The notes: a model not told the origin generated them from the letters alone. A DNA stretch of 64,000 nucleotides from CAVUNY01 sp963768585 (GCA_963768585.1 CAVYIF010000018.1:248001-312000); one strand, 5' to 3'; shown: positions 8,479-17,738, counted from the stretch's first letter. Numbers and translations are program-made.

Positions 8479-9385
8479 AGCGCGCTGGATTGAAGTAATG
8501 CTCACCGTAAATGGAGAGCTGGCTGAAGCAGTAGCCGAGGTGCTCGACCGCTACTCGTCCAATGGTGTCGTTTACGAAAGCGGCGTTGCCTTCCTGCACG
8601 ATGAAGACGAGGGCACGGCAGCCGGGCCGATTAAAGTATATGCTTACCTGCCGGTCGACGAGTATCTCGAAGAAAAACGCCAGCGGCTGGAAGAAGCCCT
8701 CTGGCATCTGGGACAAATTCAGCCATTACCCGAGCCTTCCTTCCGCCCGATAGAAGATGAAGATTGGATGGCTTCCTGGAAGAAGCACTACCACCCCATC
8801 CCCATCGGGCAGCGCCTGCTGGTGCTGCCGGCCTGGATCGAGCAGAGCGACATGAGCCGCGTGGCGGTGAAAATCGATCCCAGTATGGCTTTCGGCACCG
8901 GCACCCATCCCTCAACCCAGTTGTGTCTCGAAATGATTGAAAGCCATCTCCGGCCCGGAGAGGATGTAATCGATGTCGGTTGTGGTTCCGGCATCCTCTC
9001 CATCGCCGCCCTTAAATTAGGCGCGCGGCATGCCCTGGGGGTGGATATCGACAGTGCCTCAGTGCGCTCTACCCGTGAAAACAGCAGCGCCAACGCAGTC
9101 GACCCGCACCTGGAAACCGGCCTGGGTTCGGTCGCGGAAATCCTCGCCGGGCAGTTCAGTCTCCGCCACGCGCCCTTCGTCCTGGCCAATATTCTGGCGC
9201 CGGTGATCATTCGCTTGTTTGAAGCCGGCCTGGCCGACCTGGTATCCGTGGGGGGCAAGATCGTCCTGGCCGGCATTTTAGCCGAACAGGCCGCGAACGT
9301 CCGCCAGGTTGGCGAAGCTCACGGCCTGCATTTTATTGAAACCCGCACCCAGGGAGATTGGGTCGCGCTTCTCCTGGCTAAATAA
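8462..9385 (+). CDS. prmA: Ribosomal protein L11 methyltransferase PrmA
   Basis: A 307-residue SAM-dependent methyltransferase that trimethylates ribosomal protein L11. The N-terminal recognition domain begins with RWIEVMLTV. The Rossmann domain has VIDVGCGSGILSIAALKLG near residue 160 and the catalytic-loop motif NILAPVI near residue 240. PrmA beside dnaJ is a recurring arrangement in many bacteria. The ATG at 8462 overlaps the end of dnaJ; a GTG at 8471 is an alternative start. Confidence 0.95.
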   Translation: MFWVAEARWIEVMLTVNGELAEAVAEVLDRYSSNGVVYESGVAFLHDEDEGTAAGPIKVYAYLPVDEYLEEKRQRLEEALWHLGQIQPLPEPSFRPIEDEDWMASWKKHYHPIPIGQRLLVLPAWIEQSDMSRVAVKIDPSMAFGTGTHPSTQLCLEMIESHLRPGEDVIDVGCGSGILSIAALKLGARHALGVDIDSASVRSTRENSSANAVDPHLETGLGSVAEILAGQFSLRHAPFVLANILAPVIIRLFEAGLADLVSVGGKIVLAGILAEQAANVRQVGEAHGLHFIETRTQGDWVALLLAK

Positions 9386-9391
9386 ACCTCC

Positions 9392-10735
9392 CTACCACAC
9401 TCTTTCCAGATCAGGATTGTCACACGGCTGCCGGCCGACTTTCGCCATATCCACCCACTGTCCATGCACTTTTACCCGCACCACGTCCGCCGTAAAATCG
9501 GTTACGGTCGGGCCGTGATTATCAAACTGGGCCGAACCTACCGCGTAAATGTCTACCGGCACGCGCAGTTTTTCAAACCTGCGAATCTTCTCCGGATTAA
9601 ACCCGCCGGAGACGACCACTTTAACTGCCTGGCAAAACTGGCGCGCCCGTTCCCGCCAACCCGCAGGAAGGGACCAGCCTTCCCAGGTCGTATCCAGCGC
9701 CTGGCGCACATTGAACACCAGGCGCGGGTTTACCCCCAGGTCCAGGGAGGGATCACCCAACGGCGTTACAGAATGGTCGCGCAGTGAAGCGCTGGTATCC
9801 AGACGCACCCCATACAGCTTGTAGCGTTCCGCTTCTTCCGTTTGACCAGCTTCAACCAATTCTCGGTAGGTATTGAACATGGCCTGGCAGGTCGCCAGGG
9901 AATCGGCCACACTGTCGTTGTTGAAATCGACCAGCGCAATCCGCGGGATATCGACCGGCAGCACCCGCGCGAAAGCCAGCATGGCCTCGGCGGTATCTCC
10001 CAGGAAGCAGGCGATCGCCGCATGAGCCACCGTGCCGCCTCCATAACCGCCCCACCAATCGCCCTGGGCATCTGTAGAGATAAATGGTCCCACCGTACGC
10101 GCATAATCATGGTTGTAGCGCTGCACGGCAATCGAATAGGCATACCCATCTGCCGCCTGCACTTCATGTACATCAAACCGCGCCGGAAAGAACAGCACCG
10201 GTTTTCCGCGCGCCGCGACCAGCGTTTCATAAACGTTGGTCGCTACCCGGCTGGCCCGCGTCAGGATCCCCAGGGTTGGCGTTTCCAGGATGGCAAAGTC
10301 ACGGTAACGCCCACGGACGCGCATCACCGGTTGCACATTTGCCGGGTCGCCGTCGCTGGTCACCGTGCACCCATCCTGCACAGCCCATACTTCGAGCAGG
10401 TTCGCAGTATCGACATAGTCCTCACCGGCAAAAACCCCGGTCGCATCGCGAAGCATCGCCAGGGCCTTATCCACCCCCACCACAATCGTCCGCCCGGGAC
10501 GCCGGGTAAACCACTGCATCTCCACTTCCAGATCGCCGCAAGCAATCCCCTCGACAGACAAATTGTCTGACAGATGCGGCGAATGGCCCGCATAAACATA
10601 GTTTTGCTCAGCCAGTACTTTCAACATCTGGGAAATATTGGTAAAGTATTTGTCGGTATACCATCCCTGCCGCATGCGCTCGATATCCAGCTTGAAAGTG
10701 GTATCGGTTAACCGTTTATGGTCGAAGATGCTCAT
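9392..10735 (-). CDS. pncB: Nicotinate phosphoribosyltransferase-like protein
   Basis: A 447-residue member of the nicotinate phosphoribosyltransferase family, which joins nicotinate to PRPP in the Preiss-Handler NAD route. Visible features are the N-terminal TDKYF, a GTVAHA motif around residue 225, GVRLDTSASLRD around residue 305 (the family GVRxDSGD region) and VVSGGFNPEKIRRFE near the C-terminus. AGGAG precedes the ATG. It stands convergent to prmA with only 6 bp between the stops. Nicotinamide-specific relatives exist, so substrate is inferred. Confidence 0.85.
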   Translation of the reverse strand: MSIFDHKRLTDTTFKLDIERMRQGWYTDKYFTNISQMLKVLAEQNYVYAGHSPHLSDNLSVEGIACGDLEVEMQWFTRRPGRTIVVGVDKALAMLRDATGVFAGEDYVDTANLLEVWAVQDGCTVTSDGDPANVQPVMRVRGRYRDFAILETPTLGILTRASRVATNVYETLVAARGKPVLFFPARFDVHEVQAADGYAYSIAVQRYNHDYARTVGPFISTDAQGDWWGGYGGGTVAHAAIACFLGDTAEAMLAFARVLPVDIPRIALVDFNNDSVADSLATCQAMFNTYRELVEAGQTEEAERYKLYGVRLDTSASLRDHSVTPLGDPSLDLGVNPRLVFNVRQALDTTWEGWSLPAGWRERARQFCQAVKVVVSGGFNPEKIRRFEKLRVPVDIYAVGSAQFDNHGPTVTDFTADVVRVKVHGQWVDMAKVGRQPCDNPDLERVW

Positions 10736-10814
10736 ACCCGCTCCTGTTTATCCCGCATTATTCGTGTACAACTTACACCATTGTAATCCTGAAACAAACC
10801 CTGTCAATCAGGGG

Positions 10815-10860
10815 GATTAAAAATAGTGAGGCTGCCTGAATGATCTTTCGGCAGCCTCAG
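10815..10860 (-). terminator. Rho-independent terminator after ychF
   Basis: A 9-bp GC-rich stem (10828-10836 with 10850-10858) lies just after the ychF stop on the minus strand and is followed there by a T-rich run (10815-10825). It separates ychF from pncB. Confidence 0.75.
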
Positions 10861-10876
10861 AACCCGTGGGAGGGTT

Positions 10877-11947
10877 TTAAAGTGCAAAACGAATATTGAG
10901 CACATCTCCATCCTGGACGATGTATTCCTTGCCTTCCAGGCGAAGTTTGCCTTTGCCGCGGGCCTCGCTCAAACCGCCCAATGCCATCAGGTCGTCATAC
11001 GACACCACTTCAGCGCGAATGAAGCCCTTCTGCAGGTCGGAATGGATCTCCCCGGCGGCTTCCGGCGCGGTCGCCCCTCGCCGTACCGTCCACGCCCGGC
11101 ATTCATCATCACCGGCGGTGAAAAAGCTCTGCTGCCCTAAAAGGTTGTAGGAAATCCGGATCATGCGGTTCAGAGAGGGTTCTTCGATCCCATATTCATC
11201 CAGGAACATTTTCATTTCTTCAGGAGGCAGTTGGGCGATTTCCATTTCAAGCTTGCCCTGCAGCGCCACCATCTGGCTGTGTTTGTGTGGATAATCAATT
11301 TCGGGAGCCTCTTGACCTTCAGCCAGATTAAAAACTACCAGGATGGGCTTTAAACTTAAGAAGCCAAATCCGGCGGTCATTTTGTCTTCTTCCGTAGATA
11401 TATCCAGATCGCGCAGGGGAATTTCCTCGCCCAGGGCCTCATGCAGGCGGGTAAAAAAGACAATTTCGCGCTCGATGATGCCTTTGTCACGCCCGGCGCC
11501 TTTCTTGCGCTCCTCGTTCAACTTTTCCAGCTTGCGCTCGACCGCAATCAAATCATTGAGCAAAAACTCACTGTCCATGGCAAGGATGTCGCGCGCCGGG
11601 TCGATGCTGCCGCTGGGATGCGGCATATTCTCATCCTCGAAGCAGCGCACCACGTGAATAAAACCGTCCATCTGCGTCAGCTGGTTGAGCAGCGTGCCAG
11701 AAATGCCCGTCTTCGCCGCGGAGCCGTCCAACCCGGCAATATCCGCGTAAGTAACCTTGGCGTAAATCGTCTTCTTGGGCTTAAACATTTCTGAAAGTTT
11801 GTCAACCCGCTGGTCTGGAACATCCACCACCGCCGTATGCACCTCGATTTTACCGGTGGGGATGCCGGTGGGCTGCGTACCGCGGGTCAGCGCGTTATAT
11901 AAAGTCGTCTTACCGGATTGCGGTAAACCAATGATTCCCAGTCTCAT
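10877..11947 (-). CDS. ychF: Ribosome-associated ATPase YchF (Obg-like)
   Basis: A 356-residue Obg-family NTPase that prefers ATP and associates with ribosomes. The P-loop reads GLPQSGKTT in place of the usual GLPNVGKS. YchF markers follow: RCFEDENMPHPSGSIDP, the coiled-coil hairpin around residues 125-165, and the C-terminal TGS domain with FFTAGDDECRAWTVRRG and LEGKEYIVQDGDVLN. Length is normal. Monocistronic. Confidence 0.95.
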   Translation of the reverse strand: MRLGIIGLPQSGKTTLYNALTRGTQPTGIPTGKIEVHTAVVDVPDQRVDKLSEMFKPKKTIYAKVTYADIAGLDGSAAKTGISGTLLNQLTQMDGFIHVVRCFEDENMPHPSGSIDPARDILAMDSEFLLNDLIAVERKLEKLNEERKKGAGRDKGIIEREIVFFTRLHEALGEEIPLRDLDISTEEDKMTAGFGFLSLKPILVVFNLAEGQEAPEIDYPHKHSQMVALQGKLEMEIAQLPPEEMKMFLDEYGIEEPSLNRMIRISYNLLGQQSFFTAGDDECRAWTVRRGATAPEAAGEIHSDLQKGFIRAEVVSYDDLMALGGLSEARGKGKLRLEGKEYIVQDGDVLNIRFAL

Positions 11948-11994
11948 AGAAAATCTTGACCCTTCTCAAAAGATTAGATATACTTAGCCAATCA

Positions 11995-12076
11995 GCCGAA
12001 GTGGCGGAACTGGCAGACGCGCACGACTCAAAATCGTGTACCTACGGGTATGAGGGTTCAATTCCCTCCTTCGGCA
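11995..12076 (+). tRNA. tRNA-Leu (CAA anticodon)
   Basis: An 82-base cloverleaf. The acceptor GCCGAAG pairs with CTTCGGC, the anticodon stem CACGA/TCGTG encloses CTCAAAA (anticodon CAA), and the long variable arm is typical of type II tRNAs. The T-arm has GGTTCAATTCC. The 3' CCA is not encoded. Some of the D-arm assignment is by eye. Confidence 0.95.
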
Positions 12077-12089
12077 CACTCATTATAAC

Positions 12090-12132
12090 AAAGATCGGCT
12101 CGCCGGACGGATCGTCCGGCGAGCCGATCTTT
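12090..12132. terminator. Bidirectional terminator between tRNA-Leu and the ABC-F gene
   Basis: A 19-bp perfect stem (12090-12108 with 12114-12132, loop GGATC) whose outer pairs are A-T rich on both sides. It can end the tRNA transcript on the plus strand and the ABC-F transcript on the minus strand. Confidence 0.9.
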
Positions 12133-12153
12133 TAACGATCTAATATACCTGGC

Positions 12154-14067
12154 TCAATCCTCCGCCAGTTCGCCCCACTCCGCCAACCGTTCGTCGATCG
12201 CCCCTTGCAGGCGGTTGTACTCCTGTCCCAGCTCCTGGATCTTGCTTCCGTCCTGGGTCGGATTCTCCAACTGGCGGGTGACCGCTGCCAGTTCGTCTTC
12301 CAGGCCCGAAATCTCCGCCTCCAATGCTTCCAGGCGCATCTGGCGTTTTTTCAGCTCCATCTTGCTTAACCCGGTGGAGGGCTTTTTGGTCCCCGCGACA
12401 TGCTCGCCTGCAGCCTTGGGGGAGGTATCGACCGCAGCCGCCTGTCGTTCCGCTTCCGCCTGCAGGGCCGATTTATATTGGGTATAGGTACCGTCGAACA
12501 CGCGCAGCCGGTTTTCCGCCGGCAGCACTTCCCACACCTGCGTCGCCAGGGCGTCAATCAGGTAGCGGTCGTGCGATACCAGCAGAATCGTCCCCCGGTA
12601 ATCTTTCAGAATCGACTGCAGCACTTCCTGCGACGGCAGATCGAGATGGTTGGTGGGCTCATCCAGCAGCAGCAGGTTGGCCCCCTGCAGGGCCAGGCAG
12701 GCCAGTGCCAGCCGCCCGCGCTCCCCGCCGGAAAGGACGGAGACTTCCTTGAAGACATCGTCGCCGGAAAACAGGAACTTTGCCAGGTAATCGCGGATTT
12801 CCGCCGGGCGCATTTGCGGGGCCGCCGCGGCGATTTCTTTCATCAAATCCCAGTCGGGGTGCAGTCCCTCATGCGCCTGGGAAAAATAACCAATCATCAG
12901 GTTGGCTCCCAGGCCGACTTTCCCGCTGTAAGGCGGGGTCTGCTCCAGCAGGGTCTTGAGAAAGGTTGTTTTTCCGGCTCCATTGGGACCGATGATCGCC
13001 GCGCATTCGCCTCGCACCAGGGTCAGGTCCGGGACGGCAAACAGCGGGCGTCCTTCATCGGCATAGCCGATCTCCAGCGCGTAGGTGCGCAGCACCAGGT
13101 CGCCGGAGCGCGCCCCCGTCTCAAAATGCATGCGCAGCGAGCGGCTTTCAGTGGGAGGCGTCAGCCTGGCTTCCTGGAGCATGCGCTCCAGCCTGCGCCG
13201 GCGGCCTTGTGCCTGGCGGGTATTTTGTCCGGCAATATTGCGCCGGATGTAATCTTCTTCTTTTTCGACGAATTCTTGCTGGGTCTGAAATTCTTCCAGG
13301 CGCCGCTGGTAGCGTTCTTCGCGCTGTTCGAGATAAGCGCTGTAATTGCCGCGGTAGATGTCCATCCCGGTGGTCATTTCCCAGATGGTGCTCGCCACCT
13401 GGTCCAGGAAATAGCGGTCGTGCGAAACAATCAGCACGGCCCCATCCCAATCCTTCAGATAAGACTCCAGCCATTCGATGGCGGAGATATCCAGGTGATT
13501 GGTCGGTTCGTCCATCAGCAGCAGGTCCGGGCTCGAAAGCAGGAGCTTCGCCAGCAGGGCGCGCGTCCGCTGCCCGCCCGAAAGCTGCTCAATGGGGCGT
13601 TTTTCTTCGCCGGGTGCGAAACCCAATCCAGACAGAACCTGGCGAATGCGCGTCTCGTAGGTATAGCCGCCCAGCACTTCAAATTCTTGCTGCAGCCGCC
13701 CGTACGCGTCCAAAATATTTTCTGCCTTTTGCGGGTCGCTCATGGCGTGTTCGAGCTGGACCAGTTCGGCCTGCCGGGCGCGTAAATCGCGAAAAACCTC
13801 CAGGCACTCCGCCCACAATGTGCCTGCCATGCTCTCGAAGGAGGCTTCCTGCGGCAGATATCCCATGCGCAGGCCCTTGGCGGTGTGCACCACGCCTGCG
13901 GATGGGTCTTCCAGCCCTAAGATGATCCGAATCAGGGTGGTTTTGCCAACCCCATTGGGGCCAACCAGGCCGATCCTGGCCCGGTTGGCAACCGAAACCG
14001 AGATCCCGCTGAATACGTCTTCAGCGCCAAAGGATTTTGCCAGGTTAAATGTAGTGATCAGGGACAT
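12154..14067 (-). CDS. ABC-F family ATP-binding protein
   Basis: A 637-residue soluble protein with two ABC domains and no membrane segment. Walker A motifs are GPNGVGKTT (about residue 36) and GPNGAGKTT (about residue 365). Signatures LSGGQRTRALLAKLLL and LSGGERGRLALACLAL are each followed by LLMDEPTNHLD or LLLDEPTNHLD. The linker between the domains contains the ABC-F arginine-rich segment, and a coiled coil closes the C-terminus. ABC-F proteins act on ribosomes at the E-site; Uup and YdiF are the nearest matches in architecture. Whether it protects from antibiotics or is a housekeeping factor cannot be told. Confidence 0.93.
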   Translation of the reverse strand: MSLITTFNLAKSFGAEDVFSGISVSVANRARIGLVGPNGVGKTTLIRIILGLEDPSAGVVHTAKGLRMGYLPQEASFESMAGTLWAECLEVFRDLRARQAELVQLEHAMSDPQKAENILDAYGRLQQEFEVLGGYTYETRIRQVLSGLGFAPGEEKRPIEQLSGGQRTRALLAKLLLSSPDLLLMDEPTNHLDISAIEWLESYLKDWDGAVLIVSHDRYFLDQVASTIWEMTTGMDIYRGNYSAYLEQREERYQRRLEEFQTQQEFVEKEEDYIRRNIAGQNTRQAQGRRRRLERMLQEARLTPPTESRSLRMHFETGARSGDLVLRTYALEIGYADEGRPLFAVPDLTLVRGECAAIIGPNGAGKTTFLKTLLEQTPPYSGKVGLGANLMIGYFSQAHEGLHPDWDLMKEIAAAAPQMRPAEIRDYLAKFLFSGDDVFKEVSVLSGGERGRLALACLALQGANLLLLDEPTNHLDLPSQEVLQSILKDYRGTILLVSHDRYLIDALATQVWEVLPAENRLRVFDGTYTQYKSALQAEAERQAAAVDTSPKAAGEHVAGTKKPSTGLSKMELKKRQMRLEALEAEISGLEDELAAVTRQLENPTQDGSKIQELGQEYNRLQGAIDERLAEWGELAED

Positions 14068-14098
14068 CGCGCCAAAGTATACCAGAATTAGAGATCAA

Positions 14099-15634
14099 TT
14101 AATGCTGAGGGAATACAGGTAATATTTCTAAAACATTTTTTCCTTGGCTTAATTCAAGAGTTCGTTGTTCAAAATTTTTTAAGGCAGAAAAAAGCCGCAA
14201 AAAATCCTGATCGTTCGATTGCCGGTATTCTTCAAAAAGATTAATTGTTTCTTGAGGATCTTGCTGGTAACGGTATAGATAATATTGTTGCTGGCGGTGG
14301 ATTAAACGTAATTTATCGTCCATTGCTGCATCTTCCATACCAGCAAGATCACTACCGCCAGAATGCAGCGTAAAAACAATCCGGTTCTGCTCCATTTTCG
14401 GATTCAATAAAGAAATTCCATCGAACCATGAGAGAGGGTATTGAAAACCAAGTACATCTAATATGGTTGGGGTAATATCAATTGTACTTACCACTTGATC
14501 AACCCTGATACCCTCTGTCTGCCCAGGTAATTTAATTAATAATGGTACATGAGTTTCAGGGTAGGATATGAGCGGCGTACAATGCGAAGTGTAGTCGGAG
14601 TGAAAAGTCTGACCATGATCACTTGTAATAATTATCATCGCAGAATCGTAAATACCCGTTTCTTTAAGATAGTTAATAAATGAGTTTAATTCCTGATCCT
14701 GGTTTACTATACCTTCGTCATACCGTAGGCGAAGCTTGCCAACCAAATTTTGATCCTCAGGTGAAACCGCTCCATAAACCTTTTTTTGACTTTGCGCGTC
14801 GACCAAACCGTCCGCTACAGGCAAAAACTTTCCTAAAAATCCTCCCGCTCGGTATGGATATCCGTGGACACCCATATAATGGTAATAGAAAAAAAACGGT
14901 TGCTTTTCTGCATGATTAACAAAAACTTCCTTTAAATTCGATAAATCCTGACAAAGGGAAAAATCCTCTTCACTTTCGTTAAATAATTGAATTTCGGCTA
15001 ACGACCAGGGAATAAATGGAAACTGAGGAATCACAACCGCACGTGGCATAAACCAGGATTGATCGAGCATTTGATATATGGTAGATGATTGATCACATAT
15101 TAGATGGTCAAAGCTAGAACCCATGTGGTAAAAACCTGGTGATATATAACCTTGCCACCAGGTTTCGTAACCTGCATCCTTTAAAACACTTGCTAGATTC
15201 ATCCACCCATCTTGACTATTCATCAGATCGCCAAACCACGAATACTGGTTGAAATAAGGATACCGTCCACTCATAAAAGCTGGCATGGCACCTACTGAAC
15301 ACGTAAATGAGGATTGCGCCTGAGTGAAAACATACCAATTTTTAGTAATCTGCTCCAGGCCAGGCGTAGTAGGCAAGGAATAGCCATATAGTGACATATC
15401 TTCGGCAGTCAAAGCATCCACGACAATCCAAATTACATTAGGTGGTGTTTTCGAAAGTGATGGTTGGAATTGTTCAAACTTGCGAACTGGCCAAACGAGT
15501 TCAACCATGAGAACACTTGTCAGACCTAAAGATATCAGGAATATCACAAGGACGAACCATTTTAATTGTTGAGTTGTCTCTTGAAACCAGCTTGAAAAAT
15601 GATCGATAAAATATTTCACTGTGGTGCCAGCCAA
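14099..15634 (-). CDS. Membrane-anchored sulfatase/phosphatase-fold protein
   Basis: A 511-residue alkaline-phosphatase-superfamily protein. One N-terminal membrane helix (about residues 25-50) anchors an extracellular catalytic domain. Metal and catalytic regions are NVIWIVVDAL, TCSVGAMPAFMSGRYP (nucleophile region) and IITSDHGQTFHSD. The canonical sulfatase C/S-x-P-x-R formylglycine motif is absent, which favours a phosphoglycerol or phosphoethanolamine transferase-like or hydrolase role over a true sulfatase. It is the last of four overlapping or adjacent minus-strand genes in AT-rich DNA. The start overlaps the gene before by 19 bp. Confidence 0.8.
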   Translation of the reverse strand: MAGTTVKYFIDHFSSWFQETTQQLKWFVLVIFLISLGLTSVLMVELVWPVRKFEQFQPSLSKTPPNVIWIVVDALTAEDMSLYGYSLPTTPGLEQITKNWYVFTQAQSSFTCSVGAMPAFMSGRYPYFNQYSWFGDLMNSQDGWMNLASVLKDAGYETWWQGYISPGFYHMGSSFDHLICDQSSTIYQMLDQSWFMPRAVVIPQFPFIPWSLAEIQLFNESEEDFSLCQDLSNLKEVFVNHAEKQPFFFYYHYMGVHGYPYRAGGFLGKFLPVADGLVDAQSQKKVYGAVSPEDQNLVGKLRLRYDEGIVNQDQELNSFINYLKETGIYDSAMIIITSDHGQTFHSDYTSHCTPLISYPETHVPLLIKLPGQTEGIRVDQVVSTIDITPTILDVLGFQYPLSWFDGISLLNPKMEQNRIVFTLHSGGSDLAGMEDAAMDDKLRLIHRQQQYYLYRYQQDPQETINLFEEYRQSNDQDFLRLFSALKNFEQRTLELSQGKNVLEILPVFPQH

Positions 15635-15975
15635 AGAGCAAAGATGAAGACCAAAATTAAAACTAATGCCAGGATCAATGCGATGAACAATAGGACTCGA
15701 AAAAATAAGGCAAGTTTAATCCCGAAAAATTTGAGAGCAATACTTTCAATTACAACTAATAATCCAGCCAAAGCGAACGATTTAATAAAGGTGCAAAATA
15801 ATATAAATCCGTAAGTCAGAAAAACACTTAATGGATTGAAAGTATAAGCAAGTATCTTATCTAATGATGCAAACCCATTGGTAAAGACTAATAGCACGGA
15901 TATAAATGCAATCCAGGTAAAATACTCGCCAAACTCTTTCCAACGATTGCTTTGCATCATTTTTGGCAAAAACAA
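15616..15975 (-). CDS. Small integral membrane protein, function unknown
   Basis: A 119-residue, very hydrophobic protein with about three membrane segments (residues about 20-40, 48-78 and 85-115). The C-terminal half resembles transmembrane stretches of NuoH/HycD proteins, but the match is only to hydrophobic pattern and is not relied on. It overlaps the gene before by 19 bp and the sulfatase-fold gene after by 19 bp, so its translation is probably coupled to both. The context suggests a partner in the export or modification of a surface glycan. Confidence 0.65.
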   Translation of the reverse strand: MFLPKMMQSNRWKEFGEYFTWIAFISVLLVFTNGFASLDKILAYTFNPLSVFLTYGFILFCTFIKSFALAGLLVVIESIALKFFGIKLALFFRVLLFIALILALVLILVFIFALWLAPQ

Positions 15976-17342
15976 AGCGTCCGCCCTTCAGGAAAAGATG
16001 GGTATGTTTCGACCGTTTGAAATTCTTGTTTCAAGGCGTCGAGAAAATTTTCGAGGGTATACCAGGTTAAATTCCTCCGGTTTGTCAAGAGTAATTCCTG
16101 AGAACGCGGATCATCTAGCGGAACAAATTCAGTGACTAACCATTGGTCGCAATACTCGCTAAGAGTCAACACAATTCGTTCAAAGGTCTGCAAATGAGTG
16201 ATTGCCAGATGGTGTACCAGCGCCAGAGCCAACGCCATTGGTGATCGAAAGCGGTTTGGCGCCGAAGGATATTCAATTCCTCGCCATCCAGATTGGGGCG
16301 AAGGATGAAGCACATCACCGATCAATGCCAGGATATCAAGGTTCTTTTCTTTCGCAAGATGGTATAAACTCGCCACGCATTCTTCGTCGGTATCAAATGC
16401 AATAACTCTAGAGCCCCGAAGGGCTGCAAGAATAGCATAACCACCTTGATTGCATCCAATATCTATAACCGAAGCTGGTTTAACTTTCTCAAGGATTTCC
16501 GAAATGTGCTTCTGTTTAGCATTAAAACTATCGGGATTAAAAAAGCTGCTGATGTCTTGATAATAACTCATCCAACGGCTTTTTCCCTGAGTTGTCGCTA
16601 TAGAGTTGACGTCATTTTTTAATGCTTCAAAAAAAAGTCTTCGCTTTCCGGTCGAAAATGTGTTTGTTTGGCTTAGTGCTTGAAAATTCGCCACCTGATC
16701 ACTTTTTTGAAGTAAATCAACAACTAATTGGGGAAAGTATAGTCGATGAATCAGCCATGGATGCCTGATCCAATTCATCGCTGGAAGATAGCGCTGAATT
16801 TCCTCTGAAGAAATACCTTCGCTTGAATATAGTAGAAAAGCTCGACTGGCTTTGCCAGACATAACCTCACCAAGCAGCAATGGGAACAAGAAAGATCGAC
16901 AAAACTGATCATACGCTACCCACAATAAGTTGGCATCCTGGGGCATAATGGAGGTGACATCGATAAACAAAGGATTGGGACCATCAAACAGGATATTCCA
17001 GGGTGTAGCATCCTTTAAAACCCATTCCATCTGATTGAATTCCAAACAAAGGTCAAGAGTTAAGAGTGCAGCATCTTGCAGCATCTTCAGAGGCCATTCA
17101 TAACAATATGATGGCGGTGCGATTTGTTTATGTTCAAAGACGAGCGGATATCCCGGGATTTCATAATCTGAAATCAGAGTACCGACGATTCTTGATCCTA
17201 AATTTTTTTTAAATACGGGATTCATCCAAACCGAGTGGTAATATTCGGCAAATTCTGGCCGGATTCCACGCAGAAGACGCTCATTTACTTGAAAAATCGT
17301 TCCTGAAGGGTCTCGATCTGATCCGAGGTTTTGTTGACGCAT
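15957..17342 (-). CDS. Kinase-like domain fused to SAM-dependent methyltransferase (NoeA-like)
   Basis: About 461 residues. The N-terminal half carries a protein-kinase/aminoglycoside-kinase-like segment, LKDATPWNILFDGPNPLFID, where Asp, Asn and the second Asp match the catalytic and metal-binding positions of that fold. The C-terminal half is a class I methyltransferase with VIDIGCNQGGYAILAALRG and LALVHHLAI. The same layout is found in proteins resembling the nodulation protein NoeA. The ATG at 17342 is used; a TTG at 17357 is also in frame and neither has a clear ribosome site. Part of the AT-rich operon ending in the sulfatase-fold gene. Confidence 0.75.
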   Translation of the reverse strand: MRQQNLGSDRDPSGTIFQVNERLLRGIRPEFAEYYHSVWMNPVFKKNLGSRIVGTLISDYEIPGYPLVFEHKQIAPPSYCYEWPLKMLQDAALLTLDLCLEFNQMEWVLKDATPWNILFDGPNPLFIDVTSIMPQDANLLWVAYDQFCRSFLFPLLLGEVMSGKASRAFLLYSSEGISSEEIQRYLPAMNWIRHPWLIHRLYFPQLVVDLLQKSDQVANFQALSQTNTFSTGKRRLFFEALKNDVNSIATTQGKSRWMSYYQDISSFFNPDSFNAKQKHISEILEKVKPASVIDIGCNQGGYAILAALRGSRVIAFDTDEECVASLYHLAKEKNLDILALIGDVLHPSPQSGWRGIEYPSAPNRFRSPMALALALVHHLAITHLQTFERIVLTLSEYCDQWLVTEFVPLDDPRSQELLLTNRRNLTWYTLENFLDALKQEFQTVETYPSFPEGRTLCFCQK

Positions 17343-17368
17343 AGGAAATTCAAACAAGATTGTTTGAA

Positions 17369-17530
17369 TTAATTCTCTGATGAATGAGGATTAGATTTTC
17401 GCTTAGTGAAAGATTGAAAAACTTTTTTTATCGGCTTAAATAGCAAAGTAAAACTTGTAGTAACAATAAAGAGAAAAGCTAAACCGATTTGGGAAACCGT
17501 TCCAAATAATCCAGGATCAATATAACCCAT
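17369..17530 (-). CDS. 53-residue YIDPG-type membrane microprotein
   Basis: This small gene begins MGYIDPGLFGTVSQIG and contains one membrane helix (LAFLFIVTTSFTLLF), then a lysine-rich tail ending in SNPHSSEN. Short proteins that begin with YIDPG and one helix recur next to phosphodiesterase and sulfatase-fold genes in surface-polymer loci; their role is unknown. AGGAAA sits in front of the ATG and a strong promoter lies about 80 bases further up. It ends 26 bp before the methyltransferase ATG, with a 10-bp hairpin (17347-17356 with 17361-17370) in between. Confidence 0.75.
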   Translation of the reverse strand: MGYIDPGLFGTVSQIGLAFLFIVTTSFTLLFKPIKKVFQSFTKRKSNPHSSEN

Positions 17531-17609
17531 TTTCCTACCCTTTCCTATAAAAATATAACGCCTAATTTAAAAATTATGAAATCTGAGAATTTTTTAATTT
17601 TGTTCTAAA

Positions 17610-17618
17610 ATTATAGCA
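17610..17618 (-). promoter_or_regulatory. Extended -10 promoter of the surface-glycan operon
   Basis: On the minus strand TGCTATAAT is a perfect -10 box (17610-17615) with an extended TG element. No strong -35 box. It is followed by an AT-rich leader of about 75 bases and the 53-residue gene. Confidence 0.6.
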
Positions 17619-17738
17619 TAACAAAATTCCAGATGCTTTCCAAAATACATATAAAATGAAAAACTTACTTTTCTGTAAGGTTTATTTCTCATGCATGCTT
17701 AAACTATACTGATCTAATCATATTTTTTAGTTTCTCTG

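Noticed and set aside
12400..13785. 461-codon open frame antisense to the ABC-F gene
   Set aside because: It mirrors a clear two-domain ABC-F gene and is open only because of that gene's codon pattern.
14099..15634. Classical sulfatase
   Set aside because: The formylglycine C/S-x-P-x-R motif is absent.
15616..15975. NuoH/HycD hydrogenase subunit fragment
   Set aside because: The resemblance is limited to hydrophobic pattern and no hydrogenase or complex I genes are near.
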